From Pelodera strongyloides (lineage: Eukaryota > Nematoda > Chromadorea > Rhabditida > Rhabditidae): a stretch of 64,000 bases of DNA. A model generated the notes under the pieces. That model did no database searches. It saw only the letters and a list, made by a program, of their open reading frames with translations, and was not told the DNA's origin. Made by a program: the position numbers and the translations under genes. The stretch covers positions 152,326-216,325 of the forward strand of contig JAANDG010000220.1 of assembly GCA_036852015.1 (NCBI GenBank), in the 5' to 3' direction. Of this stretch, positions 24,928 through 35,300 are shown in pieces (position 1 is the first letter of the stretch; every line of letters begins with the position of its first letter).

Positions 24928-25880
24928 GGAAATTCTGTTATCCTTCATAAATTGGCTGTTATACCGCTTCAATATAATCTGTGGGCGCAACAAACAAAAT
25001 GGCACGAATAAACAAAAATTGTGCTTCAGATATTGCTTGACCCCATTGAATGTTATGACATCCACTTTTCACATATCCATTTAAAGCGAATATGTATGTA
25101 GACAAAATGCGCAAAACAAAACACGAAACTGGCGTTTCCATATCAGACATGCATCAAATAGACGACTGATTGTGTAAATTCGTATTTGCATGCCCTGCAT
25201 CTTGAATCTTACTAATTGCCGATATTTGCATACATAAGTTGAAATTTGCTCCACTGCCACTGGCGGGTAGGGGAGCAAGTAACGCGTATTGCTATGGAAA
25301 AGGGGAAGTTTGAAATTGATTTTCTTTTTACTGTGAAACTTTTGACAAATTTTGTTGTTGTTTCCTTAATTGGGAAAACACTTTCTATTAATACAGCTGA
25401 ACTTCAAAAAGAGGGTAAATATGCCCTTTAAATCGAAATTTATTATGGTGCATGGAGTGTTTAGATTTTAGGTAGATTAGTTAGTTATTCGAAAAATGAA
25501 CCATCACACACAAGAGAAGCTTGCGTTTTTTGCCTATGGTTCTTTGAGCGCCGTGTAAGCGCATGTCGGATACTCCGCAGCTTGTCAACAAAAGAAGCTG
25601 AATTTCATGCTCTGTGGCTCAAAGCGAGCAACCTGCCGTGGGTTTAGCGGCGGGCTGGCCTGCTTGTCGTTGATAATGACAGTGGTCATGTGTGGTCATA
25701 ATGTCCATATAGTCCCCTAGCCAATTTTTGAAAGCCCTAACGGGCAAATCGTACGTTGTTAGTGAGACACAATCTCCGAAAATACATATTATATGCAAAG
25801 GACTTATGCTTGAACTATTGCAAGATACATGTGTGTGTACCATGCGTTTGCAGCTAACTCGCTTTTCGATCGTTCTTTTA

Positions 25881-26169
25881 TGGGGTCTCGATGTATGGCA
25901 AAAACAGCGCATTTTGCTTCCAAGTATCAAATTGCATCTCGTGTACGATTTTACATACACCTTTGAAAGTTAGAAAATGCACCATTGATAATACTAGAGG
26001 AGGCAAAAATGCACAGTTTATGCACGCTCGAAAAAAATGGTCCTGTGGCTACCGCCGCGGGACCATTTTTTGGCGGTCTGTAGATGTTCTCGTGTAGTGC
26101 CAATCTACGGTAATTAAAGCCATACTTGGAAGCAAAATCCGGCAATTTTTGCCATACATCGAGACCCCA
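25881..26169. mobile_element. MITE with TGGGGTCTCGATGTATGGCA ends
   Basis: TGGGGTCTCGATGTATGGCA at 25881 is mirrored by TGCCATACATCGAGACCCCA ending at 26169. The paralogous blocks A, B and D run uninterrupted across this site (TCTTTTAATTTC), so the insertion is later than the duplication. An inner palindrome (AAATGGTCC ... GGACCATTT) lies near 26036-26070. The flanks do not give a clean target duplication. Confidence 0.8.
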
Positions 26170-26434
26170 GAAATTTCTTCAGCGTTCTGACTCCAATAAA
26201 TTGTTCAACACCGCCTATTCACTAATATCTAATACTATATATGAGCTCTGTGGCGAAACCCAGGGATCAACATTTAACATATTTTCACAAAATACTCCCA
26301 CAAATAGGGTAATATACCATTTATTCATCAAATGGTGCACCAAAATCTGCTACCGTTTCTGTTGGGAGTCAGTAATTACGTAACAATGACTTGATTGAGG
26401 GATATTTTTTATATTTCACAATGTATCCAAACAG

Positions 26435-26565
26435 ATAGCCAATATGTCTATATTCATCGAGTTATCGTTGAATATGCCCTCAAACATGTTGGTTTGGACG
26501 AAAAGGCAAAAAGTATTGGAAACAAATTCCTTGAAGAATTCGACAAAAAGATGAAATGTCGTTAG
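26435..26565 (+). pseudogene. Protein tyrosine phosphatase last-exon fragment, copy 2
   Basis: Same 131-bp exon and reading frame as the copy at 17094-17224, with the acceptor and stop intact. The remaining PTP exons are missing here too, so a functional enzyme is not encoded in this window. Confidence 0.55.
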
Positions 26566-26576
26566 GTCTAGGAGAA

Positions 26577-26733
26577 TTTAAAGCGATGTGGCACGTGGTT
26601 TCTGCAGTTCCGTGCGTGAAATTCTGTGTCAATGGTTCGGCACATATTGGACACTATTGTCACTTTGCGTGTAATACATGGAAGCAGTATAGACATGATT
26701 TATGTGTTCAAAACCACATGCCATACCGCTTTA
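26577..26733. mobile_element. MITE of the AAAGCGNTGTGGC family, copy 2
   Basis: Block C counterpart of the element at 17236-17393, with the same inverted ends. Confidence 0.6.
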
Positions 26734-27172
26734 TACCGTTCATGCGTTGCGCAAAGATTATAAGCTGCCCACGTTGGCAACACTTAGGAAACAATACTGT
26801 AGACAAATTGAGAATTTTTGTGAGTAACAAATTGCTTATTATTATACGCATTCGAATTGAAATTGAAATTGTGATCATTTTCTTTTTAGTTGGAATGCCG
26901 TTTGTCTCACTTTTCGCCAACTCTTTAGTTGTTGTAAACGCAGTAAAGGGATGGGGTCAGTTCAAATCGCCCCTTTGTTTATTTCTTATATGTATTGTAC
27001 ATCTCAAATAAATAACATCCAATCCAAAAAGATTTCAAATCAAGGATCCCAGAGTTTGTAGTTTGCTGATATTGGATAGACTTGATATGGATATGAATCC
27101 CCGTTCTATTCGACAGTTGGTGCACTGTAACCGGCAGCAAGATAAGGCTATAGCAATGAGAGTTAGGGAAAT

Positions 27173-27629
27173 TGTTCCAACTATCGTTAGAACCAACTGA
27201 AACGTAGGATTATAGAAGCCGGAAGTATGTAATTAAGCTGTAGACAATAGACACAAACAAGACCGTGATTAACATAGGATATCCTAGGATATAAGGAACC
27301 ATACACCAAAGGGTGTATGATCAGTGGGCATCATCTTTTGTAACGTCGTAGGGGTTGACAGATCCTCCCCAAAACTGTTCCCTTCTCTCTTCCCTCTTGC
27401 GGCCGGTGGGCAGCCGTGAGAGTCTGGACGTCGTGGCGGTGGCGAGGATCCGTGTCGCAGTGGCAGTGACCCCGGCAGTAAGGAGGTCTAGCAGCGAGCC
27501 CTGGTGGCCCCTGGACGCTTCAAGAACAAGCACACTCAAGCCACGAACAAGCACGTCCCTTCCCATCAATAAATAAGATTTGAATCTATCGTGTATTGTC
27601 AAGGGTCTGGTTACTTCGTAATCAGATTA
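27173..27629. mobile_element. Probable solo LTR, 457 bp, inside a MITE
   Basis: Comparison with block A shows an extra 457 bp starting TGTTCCAACTATCG and ending CGTAATCAGATTA, flanked by GAAAT on both sides (27168-27172 and 27630-27634). Removing the insert and one GAAAT restores the block A sequence exactly. It contains a TATA-like GGATATAAGG near 27288 and AATAAA near 27568, which suits an LTR promoter and polyadenylation signal. The end TTA is not the usual CA, so the LTR label is inference. Confidence 0.65.
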
Positions 27630-28089
27630 GAAATAAATCACTCTCTAACTTTGTTGGTATCTCAACAACTTTATCAGTCATTATCTCTCACTTCATATAG
27701 CGTTATTTTCCTGCCTGTTACAGTGCATCAGCTGTCGAATAGAACTTATAGAATGGGGATTCATATCAAGTCTATCGAATATCAGCAAACTACAAACTCT
27801 GGGATCCTTAATTTGGAAACATTTTGGTTTGGGTGTGATTCATTTGAGGTGTGCAATACATATAAAAAATAAACAAAGGGGCGATTCGAACTGACCCCAT
27901 CCCTTTAACTTTTCATAGTATATTCCTTTCTCTATGTCGTCCCATCTGTTCAAAAAAGAGTAAGGGGCCAGGATCACAAGGATATCAATATGCTTAAAAT
28001 TTCTCGCAATTAGATTACAATATTTTCCAAAACTAACCAATCAATGGCTACCGTGACTCACAATTTTATGCGGAAAACTCGTTTCCTCG

Positions 28090-28228
28090 TGAATTAGACT
28101 CAAAGCGAAATGCCGGCCGGGCATCGAGTAGACCAGCATTCTTATGCAGCTTATGCAAATTAACATAAATTAGAATAAAAACTAGACCCCAATTAGAAAA
28201 CTAGACCCCGGCCGATATTTCGCTTTAA
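28090..28228. mobile_element. TTTAAA-type palindromic MITE, degenerate
   Basis: AAAGCGAAATGCCGGCCGG on the left and CCGGCCGATATTTCGCTTTA on the right; block C counterpart of 18300-18477 with losses. Confidence 0.55.
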
Positions 28229-28447
28229 TAACTCAAAAGTGTAGACCGACTAAAACTTACCTGTAGTAGTATTTTCTCACATTTTTATCGATTTATCAAT
28301 CTGTGATAGTGATTCATTTTTTTTTTCGTGATTTTCACATATTAATTCTATTAATGCTAAACTATTCATATAATATAATTGAATATATTATTCTGCCAAC
28401 GGGTTTTCCCCCCAAAATTTCTCTCTATTATGACACTTATGCATTAA

Positions 28448-28870
28448 TAGAAAGTGTGTTCCCAATTAAGTAAACAACAACAAAATTTGTCAAAAGTTTC
28501 CCAGTAAAAAGAAGATCAATTTCAAACTTCCCCTTTTCCATAGTAATACGCGTTACTTGCTCCCCTGGCGCAATTTCGCCCCGATTATTTGTGATAGGGG
28601 CGAAATCGGGACGTGATCGGGCTTTTAGGGGGTTTTTTCGGCAAATGATCGGGGCGAAATCGGGGTTTTAACTGTCCTGTGTATGTGCCGCAAGTATAGT
28701 TTTAAGTCTCGTTATTTTTTTCAAACCTATACCAATATCAAACATGGGATGGAACATGAACCATCACACACAATGGGATGGAACATGAACCGTCAACAGT
28801 CCCTAAAATTTTGTCCACAGGCTATTGCTGTGCGGCGTAATCGCATGTCTGATATTCCGCAGCGTTCTTT
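28448..28870 (-). repeat. Inverted partial copy of the GCTGCGGAATATC element
   Basis: The sequence is the reverse complement of about 19760-20190 (markers TTTCCATAGTAATACGCGTT and CGCATGTCTGATATTCCGCA). Together with the copy at 29513-30096 it forms a large inverted pair around 29.2 kb. Confidence 0.75.
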
Positions 28871-29423
28871 GCTCTCCTAAAAGGCCGGGCACTCGCAAAA
28901 AATCTTGAAAAGGAGACAGAATAAAGTCCTAATCATAAAGAAAACAAATGCTGTAATTAAATGGGAAGTGATTTTGGTTGTTGATTTGTAAAACTGTTGG
29001 TTTGCGGTAACAATACACTGTTGGAACGAAATAAGTTGCAGGTTAACTTACAACTATTGGTTAGAGAACGGTTATTTGGTTTTGTTTTTATTTTATGCTT
29101 ATTGTCTAACACAGTTTCTGTTTATTAGAACTGTTGCATGGATAGAAATTATGTACAAAATTTATATTTCAATAAGTCAAATAATTTCAAAAAGTTATCG
29201 TGTAAGAAATAAAATTCGCCTCTCGAGACCCGTTGTAGTCTCATGAAACGTTTGCAACAACTCTCGCGACTTTCCAAGTATCGTGTGATGAGATGTGGCT
29301 TGTTCGCGATACTTTTCTAAAGTATCACCAAAAGCCCCGCCCGCCTCTCATGAGAGGTCTCGCGGGTTCATGCGAACTATCATGAGAGTTTTTTGACGAG
29401 TTATCGCGATGACAATGCTCTAA
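28871..29423. other. No gene seen; AT-rich, then a palindrome-rich stretch
   Basis: Positions 29220-29410 contain several self-complementary words such as CTCTCATGAGAG and TCGCGA. No exon signals were found. Confidence 0.4.
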
Positions 29424-30627
29424 TCCCGACAATGAACCGGTGACCCCACGGCACTTGAATTTAAACCAACACAAAACCAACTTTAGCTTCTTTTACAAGC
29501 ACGCTGCGGAATATCAGACATGCGATTACGCCGCACAGCAATAGCCTGTGGACAAAATTTTTAGGACTGTTGACGGTTCATGTTCCATCCCATTGTGTGT
29601 GATGGTTCATGTTCCATCCCATGTTTGATATTGGTATAGGTTTAAAAAAAATAACGAGACTTAAAACTATACTTGCGGCACATACACAGGACAGTTAAAC
29701 CCCGTTTCGCCCCGTCATTTGCCGAAAAACCCCCAAAAAGCCCGATCACGTCCCATTCGCACAAAATAATCGGGGCCAAAATTGGGCCGGGGAACAAGTA
29801 ACGCGTATTACTATGGAAAAGGGGAAGTTTGAAAATGTCTTCATTTACGCTGGGAAACTTTTGACAAATTTTGTTGTTGTTTACTTAATTGGGAACACAC
29901 TTTCTATTAAAACAGCTGAACTTCAAAAGAGGGTAAATGCCCTTTAATCGAATTTTATTATGGTGCATGGAGTGTTTAGATTTTAGGTAGATTAGTTAGT
30001 TATTCGAAAAATGAACCATCACACACAAGAGAAGCTTGCGTTTTTTGCCTATGGTTCTTTGAGCGCCGTGTAAGCGCATATCTGATACTCCGCAGCTTGT
30101 CAACAAAAGAAGCTGAATTTCATGCTCGGTGGCTCAAAGCGAGCAACCTGCCGTGGGGTTAGCGGCGGGCTGGCCTGCTTGTCGTTGATAATGACAGTGG
30201 TCATGTGTGGTCATAATGTCCATATAGTCCCCTAGCCAATTTTTGAAATCCCTAACGGGCAAATCGTACGTTGTTAGTGAAACACAATCTCCGAAAATGC
30301 ATATTATATACAAAGGACTTATGCTTGAACTATTGCAAGACACATGTGTGTGTACCATGCGTTTGTATCTAACTCGCTTTTCGATCGTTCTTTTAATTTC
30401 TTCAGCGTTCTGACTCCAATAAATTGTTCAACACCGCCTATTCACTAATATCTAATACTATATGAGCTCTGTGGCGAAACCCAGGGATAAACATTTAACA
30501 TATTTTCACAAAATACACCCACAAATAGGGTAATATACCATTTATTCATCAAATGGTGCACCAAAATCTGCTACCGTTTCTGCTGGGAGTCACTAATTAC
30601 GTAACAATGGCTTGATTGAGGGATATT
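29424..30627 (+). repeat. Duplicated block D, with TIR element 29513-30096
   Basis: It matches block B from its left end (CCCGACAATGAACCGGTGAC) and then the start of block A. The TIR element is bounded by GCTGCGGAATATCAGACATG and ATCTGATACTCCGCAGC. The match ends at GAGGGATATT, just before the place where blocks A and C carry the phosphatase exon. Confidence 0.75.
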
Positions 30628-31197
30628 GACGCAGTTCGTACCAGAACATATTCACTCACTTCAACAGATGTTTGCTTGATTTGATATAGGAAAGGGGAAC
30701 TGGATATCACTGCCATAGAACTATTGCGAAGTTACTAAAGGACATGCAATAAGCATTGGGTACCTTCACTTATTGTTAGTTAGGAACAGCAATTGCTTGA
30801 TCAGTCATGAATTTGTATTTATTTTGGTAAATAGCCGTTAAAACATTCTTTTCGCGCTTATTGGCCACAGAACGGCTCAGCACTAACAGTTATATGAACA
30901 TCGCACAGTAAACAAGTAGGCTATAGACTATAAGCAATAATGTATCAAATGAAGTAGAAGTATAGTTTTAGAGAATGGTAGTGATAATGGGATAACATCA
31001 ATTCTGATCCGCTTGAAATGTTTTCCCACAACAATTTTCGAATTTGCGAACCGAAATATGAACTTTTAATAGCCTCTCTTCCACATAGCCTGACTTACGG
31101 GCCAATACGACATGTTTCACTACTTCACTGAATTGAATAGCGTACTTATGCAGTTTGTAAACAATGGTATACTCTTACCATCAGTTATGGTCAGCTA
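30628..31197. other. No gene or repeat recognised
   Basis: Unremarkable AT-rich sequence between block D and the next MITE. No open frame with splice support was found. Confidence 0.4.
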
Positions 31198-31610
31198 TTA
31201 AAGGGTCAGGCCCATTTCAAATGACCCCTATTTTTGATGATTCCATCTGATTCTTCATGTCAAATATAGTAGGATATGATATTTTCCTAATTTTCAAGCG
31301 CAAAATTCACGCAGTATTCGTCAATTTACCATTGCCAGTCATACCCAACTATTTATCGCAGTTGTCACGCCCCTTCGCGCTAATTGGGCAATATGCTCTA
31401 TTGGGCGTGGCAATTGCGATATTGTCCAATAGCGCGAAGGGGCGTGTCAATGCGATAAATAGTTTGGGTATGACCGCCCACGGTAAATTGCCGAATAGTG
31501 TGTGAATTTTGAGCTTGAAAATTAGAAAATATAGCATAGCTATATTTGACATCGAGAACTAGATGGAATCATCAAAAATAGGGTCATTTGAAATGGGCCT
31601 GACCCTTTAA
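31198..31610. mobile_element. TTAA-ended palindromic MITE (TTAAAGGGTCAGGCCC)
   Basis: TTAAAGGGTCAGGCCCATTT at 31198 is mirrored by AAATGGGCCTGACCCTTTAA ending at 31610. The halves are inverted copies around a GCGCGAAGGGGCGTG core. A lone end of the same family (GGGCCTGACCCTTTAA) lies near 34268 in the M1 gene. Confidence 0.8.
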
Positions 31611-32102
31611 ACAAAAAAAAAAATACCGCTTTAAAAAAAAAAAAAAATACATTTTTTTTTTTTTTTTTTGCAACATTTTTTTTTACATTTTGTATAAACA
31701 AATTGTGAGGTGTGTGATTCTAATAAATTAGATTCACACAATGGTGCGACCGCCTTCAGAATTTAAATTTCCCGCTTCTTGTAAGAATTCCGACAGCTGT
31801 CGTTTGGATTTACTCGTAGTGTTGTTTTGATTGTTTTGAGTGTAGATTGTTGATCTTCATCTTTATCTTCACTGCAATTAGCATATGCTATGAAACAATG
31901 AAACCCTATCATAATACCCAAAGTCTTACCAATGATATGCGAGTTCATTATAGTATCTTCTTATGCAATATATCTGTGCATATACCAGACCAGTTGATAT
32001 CTGTTAACCCTTGGGCACTTGTCCTCTTTCATCCTTCCCGTATAGGGTCATCGAGCACTGATACAAATCCTCATTTGTACGTGAACAACTGTTGGGACTC
32101 TA

Positions 32103-32112
32103 GATCTCTCTT

Positions 32113-32160
<48 letters not shown>

Positions 32161-32175
32161 CCTCTTTCTCTCTGG
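32103..32175. repeat. (CT)n microsatellite upstream of the M1 gene
   Basis: About 70 bp of CT repeats with a few interruptions, 150 bp before the predicted start codon. Pyrimidine tracts like this sometimes precede nematode 3' splice or trans-splice sites, but no acceptor was pinned down. Confidence 0.85.
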
Positions 32176-32322
32176 TCATTCTATCCGACTCCGCCCACTC
32201 TTGCTCAGAGGAGGTCCTTTGGGGAGGAAAAACTCCCTCATCTTTCTGTGACTCATTCCCTGTCATATCTTCCTGATCTGGCATTCCTCAAGATTCCAAC
32301 CAAATCCGGCACCTACTACGTC

Positions 32323-35300
32323 ATGTCTGACGTCATCAAAAAGAAGAAACCCTCTCTCCTACTGTACTTACTACTAGGAACTGTTGCTTTGATTACTGTA
32401 ATTGCAATTGTGTTATTTTTCTTATTGTCTGGTTTCAATAAGGAGACAGCACTACCTCTTGAAGGCGGAAATACGACGGTTATTCCTGACGTTGACCTTT
32501 TGGAGACCGTTACTGAAGGTAATAGAGACACGTCGACTGCTCCGACGCCAAGTACCGTAGTAACTACGACGGAGACGAGTACGTCAGCAGAGACTTCGAG
32601 TTCGGAAGAGACTACTGAAGGCTCGACCACTCGACAGTCCTCCGACGAAGAACTACCAGAACTGACAACGACCACAGAGACTATTTTGAGAATGACAACA
32701 TTGGAGTCGACAACGCTTTCTGAGTTGATTACTTCTACTGTTGACACCACGACGGTTACTACTGAATCAACTACTTCGGAAGCTACTACTTCGGCCACGG
32801 AAACTACGACGGAAGTTACCACATCAGAGGTAAGATTTATACTTGTGTACAAACACTGCTTGTTGTTAGAGGGAATTTCGCCGTAAGATAAGTTTACATA
32901 CGTTTTGCTACCCACAACCATTAGATCTTGTTACTGAAATAACAACAACTTTCTCTGTTACCCCACTTGATTAATGACTACTGTTCGTGGTTGTTTGTGT
33001 TTGTTTACTGTTCTTAGTTTGCTTGTTTGTTTGTTTGAGTGTTACGCTCCTGTTAGTAACACTACTAAATGAGTCATTTACACGGTGTTCCACTTGACAG
33101 CTTTCTAGTGCATATTTACGTAAATGGAAGTCAAATGACACACAAATAAACTAACACCACTGCTTAAAACTAACAAAGAATATGATGTCTAATTCTTAAT
33201 TTTATTTTTCATTTATTTATTTTCTATCATTCGCAGCCTGTTACTGAAACAACAACGACTTCTGAGACGGCCACTCCTATAGATGTTTCCAACTTATTGG
33301 ATACTAATCAAGAGGTTTATTATTTACATATTTTCACTCACATTTGTACTTTAATAATAATTTTGTTTTTTCAGCTAATAATTCTCTAACTCTAAACAAC
33401 ATTAACAGTAATATAAATGAATTTAGATTGCAAATGAAAAATTGGCTATGGACGGCCTTAGTGCTCAATGGGCAATTTGTACAAACATTTGAATAACATA
33501 AATGATAATATAATATTTTCAGCTTGCCTCAAAAGTCGAAAAGTGTTCTGCAGTGTTGTCCACAGCAATTTCTTGTCCAATTACAGCACAGGAAATACGG
33601 TATGTTTTCAGATTTATTTGACTAACCAGACGGCTATCGCCGCCTGAGGCGACTTTCAAAATCTAAAATGCAGAAACATCAGTGAGCACACTTATGTGAA
33701 ACGTTTGCAACGTATCTTGAAAAATCATGAAATAAAATTCGAATTTCGCTTGCTCAAGACGGGGCTCCGGCTCTCCTTTTATAGCCTTTAGATATTCAAA
33801 TTTTCGTTGCGTTCACATACGGCTTCAAACAAAAAAGTAAACTCTTCTCCTTTATATAATAAGATAATATGTCATTTGTAAAAAAATTTACTGCAAGTGA
33901 ACTTTCTTTATAAGGCATACTTCTTTCCTTTTACTGTAGTTTTTTACTGTTTCACTGTTTCACATAATGTGGTCGACGCACTACGGTTAACAGTTGCAAA
34001 CTTATGATTATATGCACTTGTAAGGTTGTTGTGAAATTTTGGCCCCATCCTTTATGCATATTTTTACGAGTCAGCGTATTTTCTGTGGTATATCTGCCAG
34101 TTGTTGTACGCAGGCAAATTTTGATTGATTCGCATAGAAGAAACACGTGTTGCTTATAGCGTAATACACAGAAAAGTGGACGATTGAGAACTCATAATTT
34201 TATACGAATTTTGATTTTTGTGGACAGGCAACAGGGACTTAATAAAAAAAAATATAGGTTTATATCGGTGGGCCTGACCCTTTAAGCACTATTTTTAAAT
34301 AAAAAGAAATTATGAGGCAAAATTACGCAGAGTAGAAACGAGCACTTATATTTTAGTAAAAACTGCGAGCCAAAAATCCATTGATGTGAATATCCAATAA
34401 GACATGCTACAAACTACAAACAACAGTATACCACCATGTATTTTCACATTAATTATTACAGTAATAATTAAACGACTAATTAAACTACTTTAGCCCCGTG
34501 GATGTGTCGAATATCTCGGAATTGGGTCATTTGTCCGGTTTTCGTCCGATTCACTACAACTTGACACTTTCCGTGCAAAGGATTGCTCCTCCGTTCACAA
34601 AAGGAAATATTCAAATATTCCTTGAAGCTGTGGAAGACGGGAATCAGGTACAGTTTTGTAATGGACTATAATTTTTCATGGCGCTGATCATGTTTTTAGA
34701 AGTAATTGCCTCCTACAGTACCCATAATTGCCCTAATTACCCTTACCCCAATTGCAGATTGTCCTCAATGCTGGAAGAGCGCTCCGTGACCTTACTTCCG
34801 TCAGAGTTGTTGCATGTGGATCAGGTATGTATTTTATTGTAAACCATTGATACAGTTGCCAGTCCAATAAGTAGTTCCACACACTATATTTACACACTAT
34901 ATTGCTTGCTCTATCAAAATTTAGCTCACGAAATTGCGTACCGTTTATATCTGTTCCTTTGCATTTCCGATTTAGTACTTGTAGCTGTCCTCTATAGATA
35001 AGTAATACGGTGTAAGAGCCCTCTGATGATCCTTGATAATTCGCAAGGGAGTGTGGTCACCAAATTGTGGTCTTATTTTTGTTGTTATTTCTATCCTTAT
35101 ACGTATCCATTAGGACTTAGGCTAAAAGGCTTAGGCCATCACGAAAACCTCAATATTCCCCAGTAGGTTTTTCGTCTGCACTATAGTTCATTTTCTTTCC
35201 TCAAAACATCTGCGCCTTCTAATGTTTTTCGAGTTTTCACCGTCCTCCATTGAGTTTTGCTCCTTTTTTATGAATATTTTAGCGCGTGAACCCAGCTGTT

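Larger units (their letters stand above)
25264..28445 (+). repeat. Duplicated block C
   Basis: The left part (25264-25690) matches blocks B and D; the rest matches block A through the phosphatase exon, both MITEs and the TTTAAA palindrome. Three insertions separate it from block A: a MITE at 25881-26169, a solo LTR at 27173-27629 and small indels. Confidence 0.8.

Noticed and set aside
32316..32921. 201-codon minus-strand frame over the first M1-gene exon
   Set aside because: Antisense shadow of the Ser/Thr-rich stalk; the plus strand has the membrane anchor and in-frame splicing to the M1 domain.
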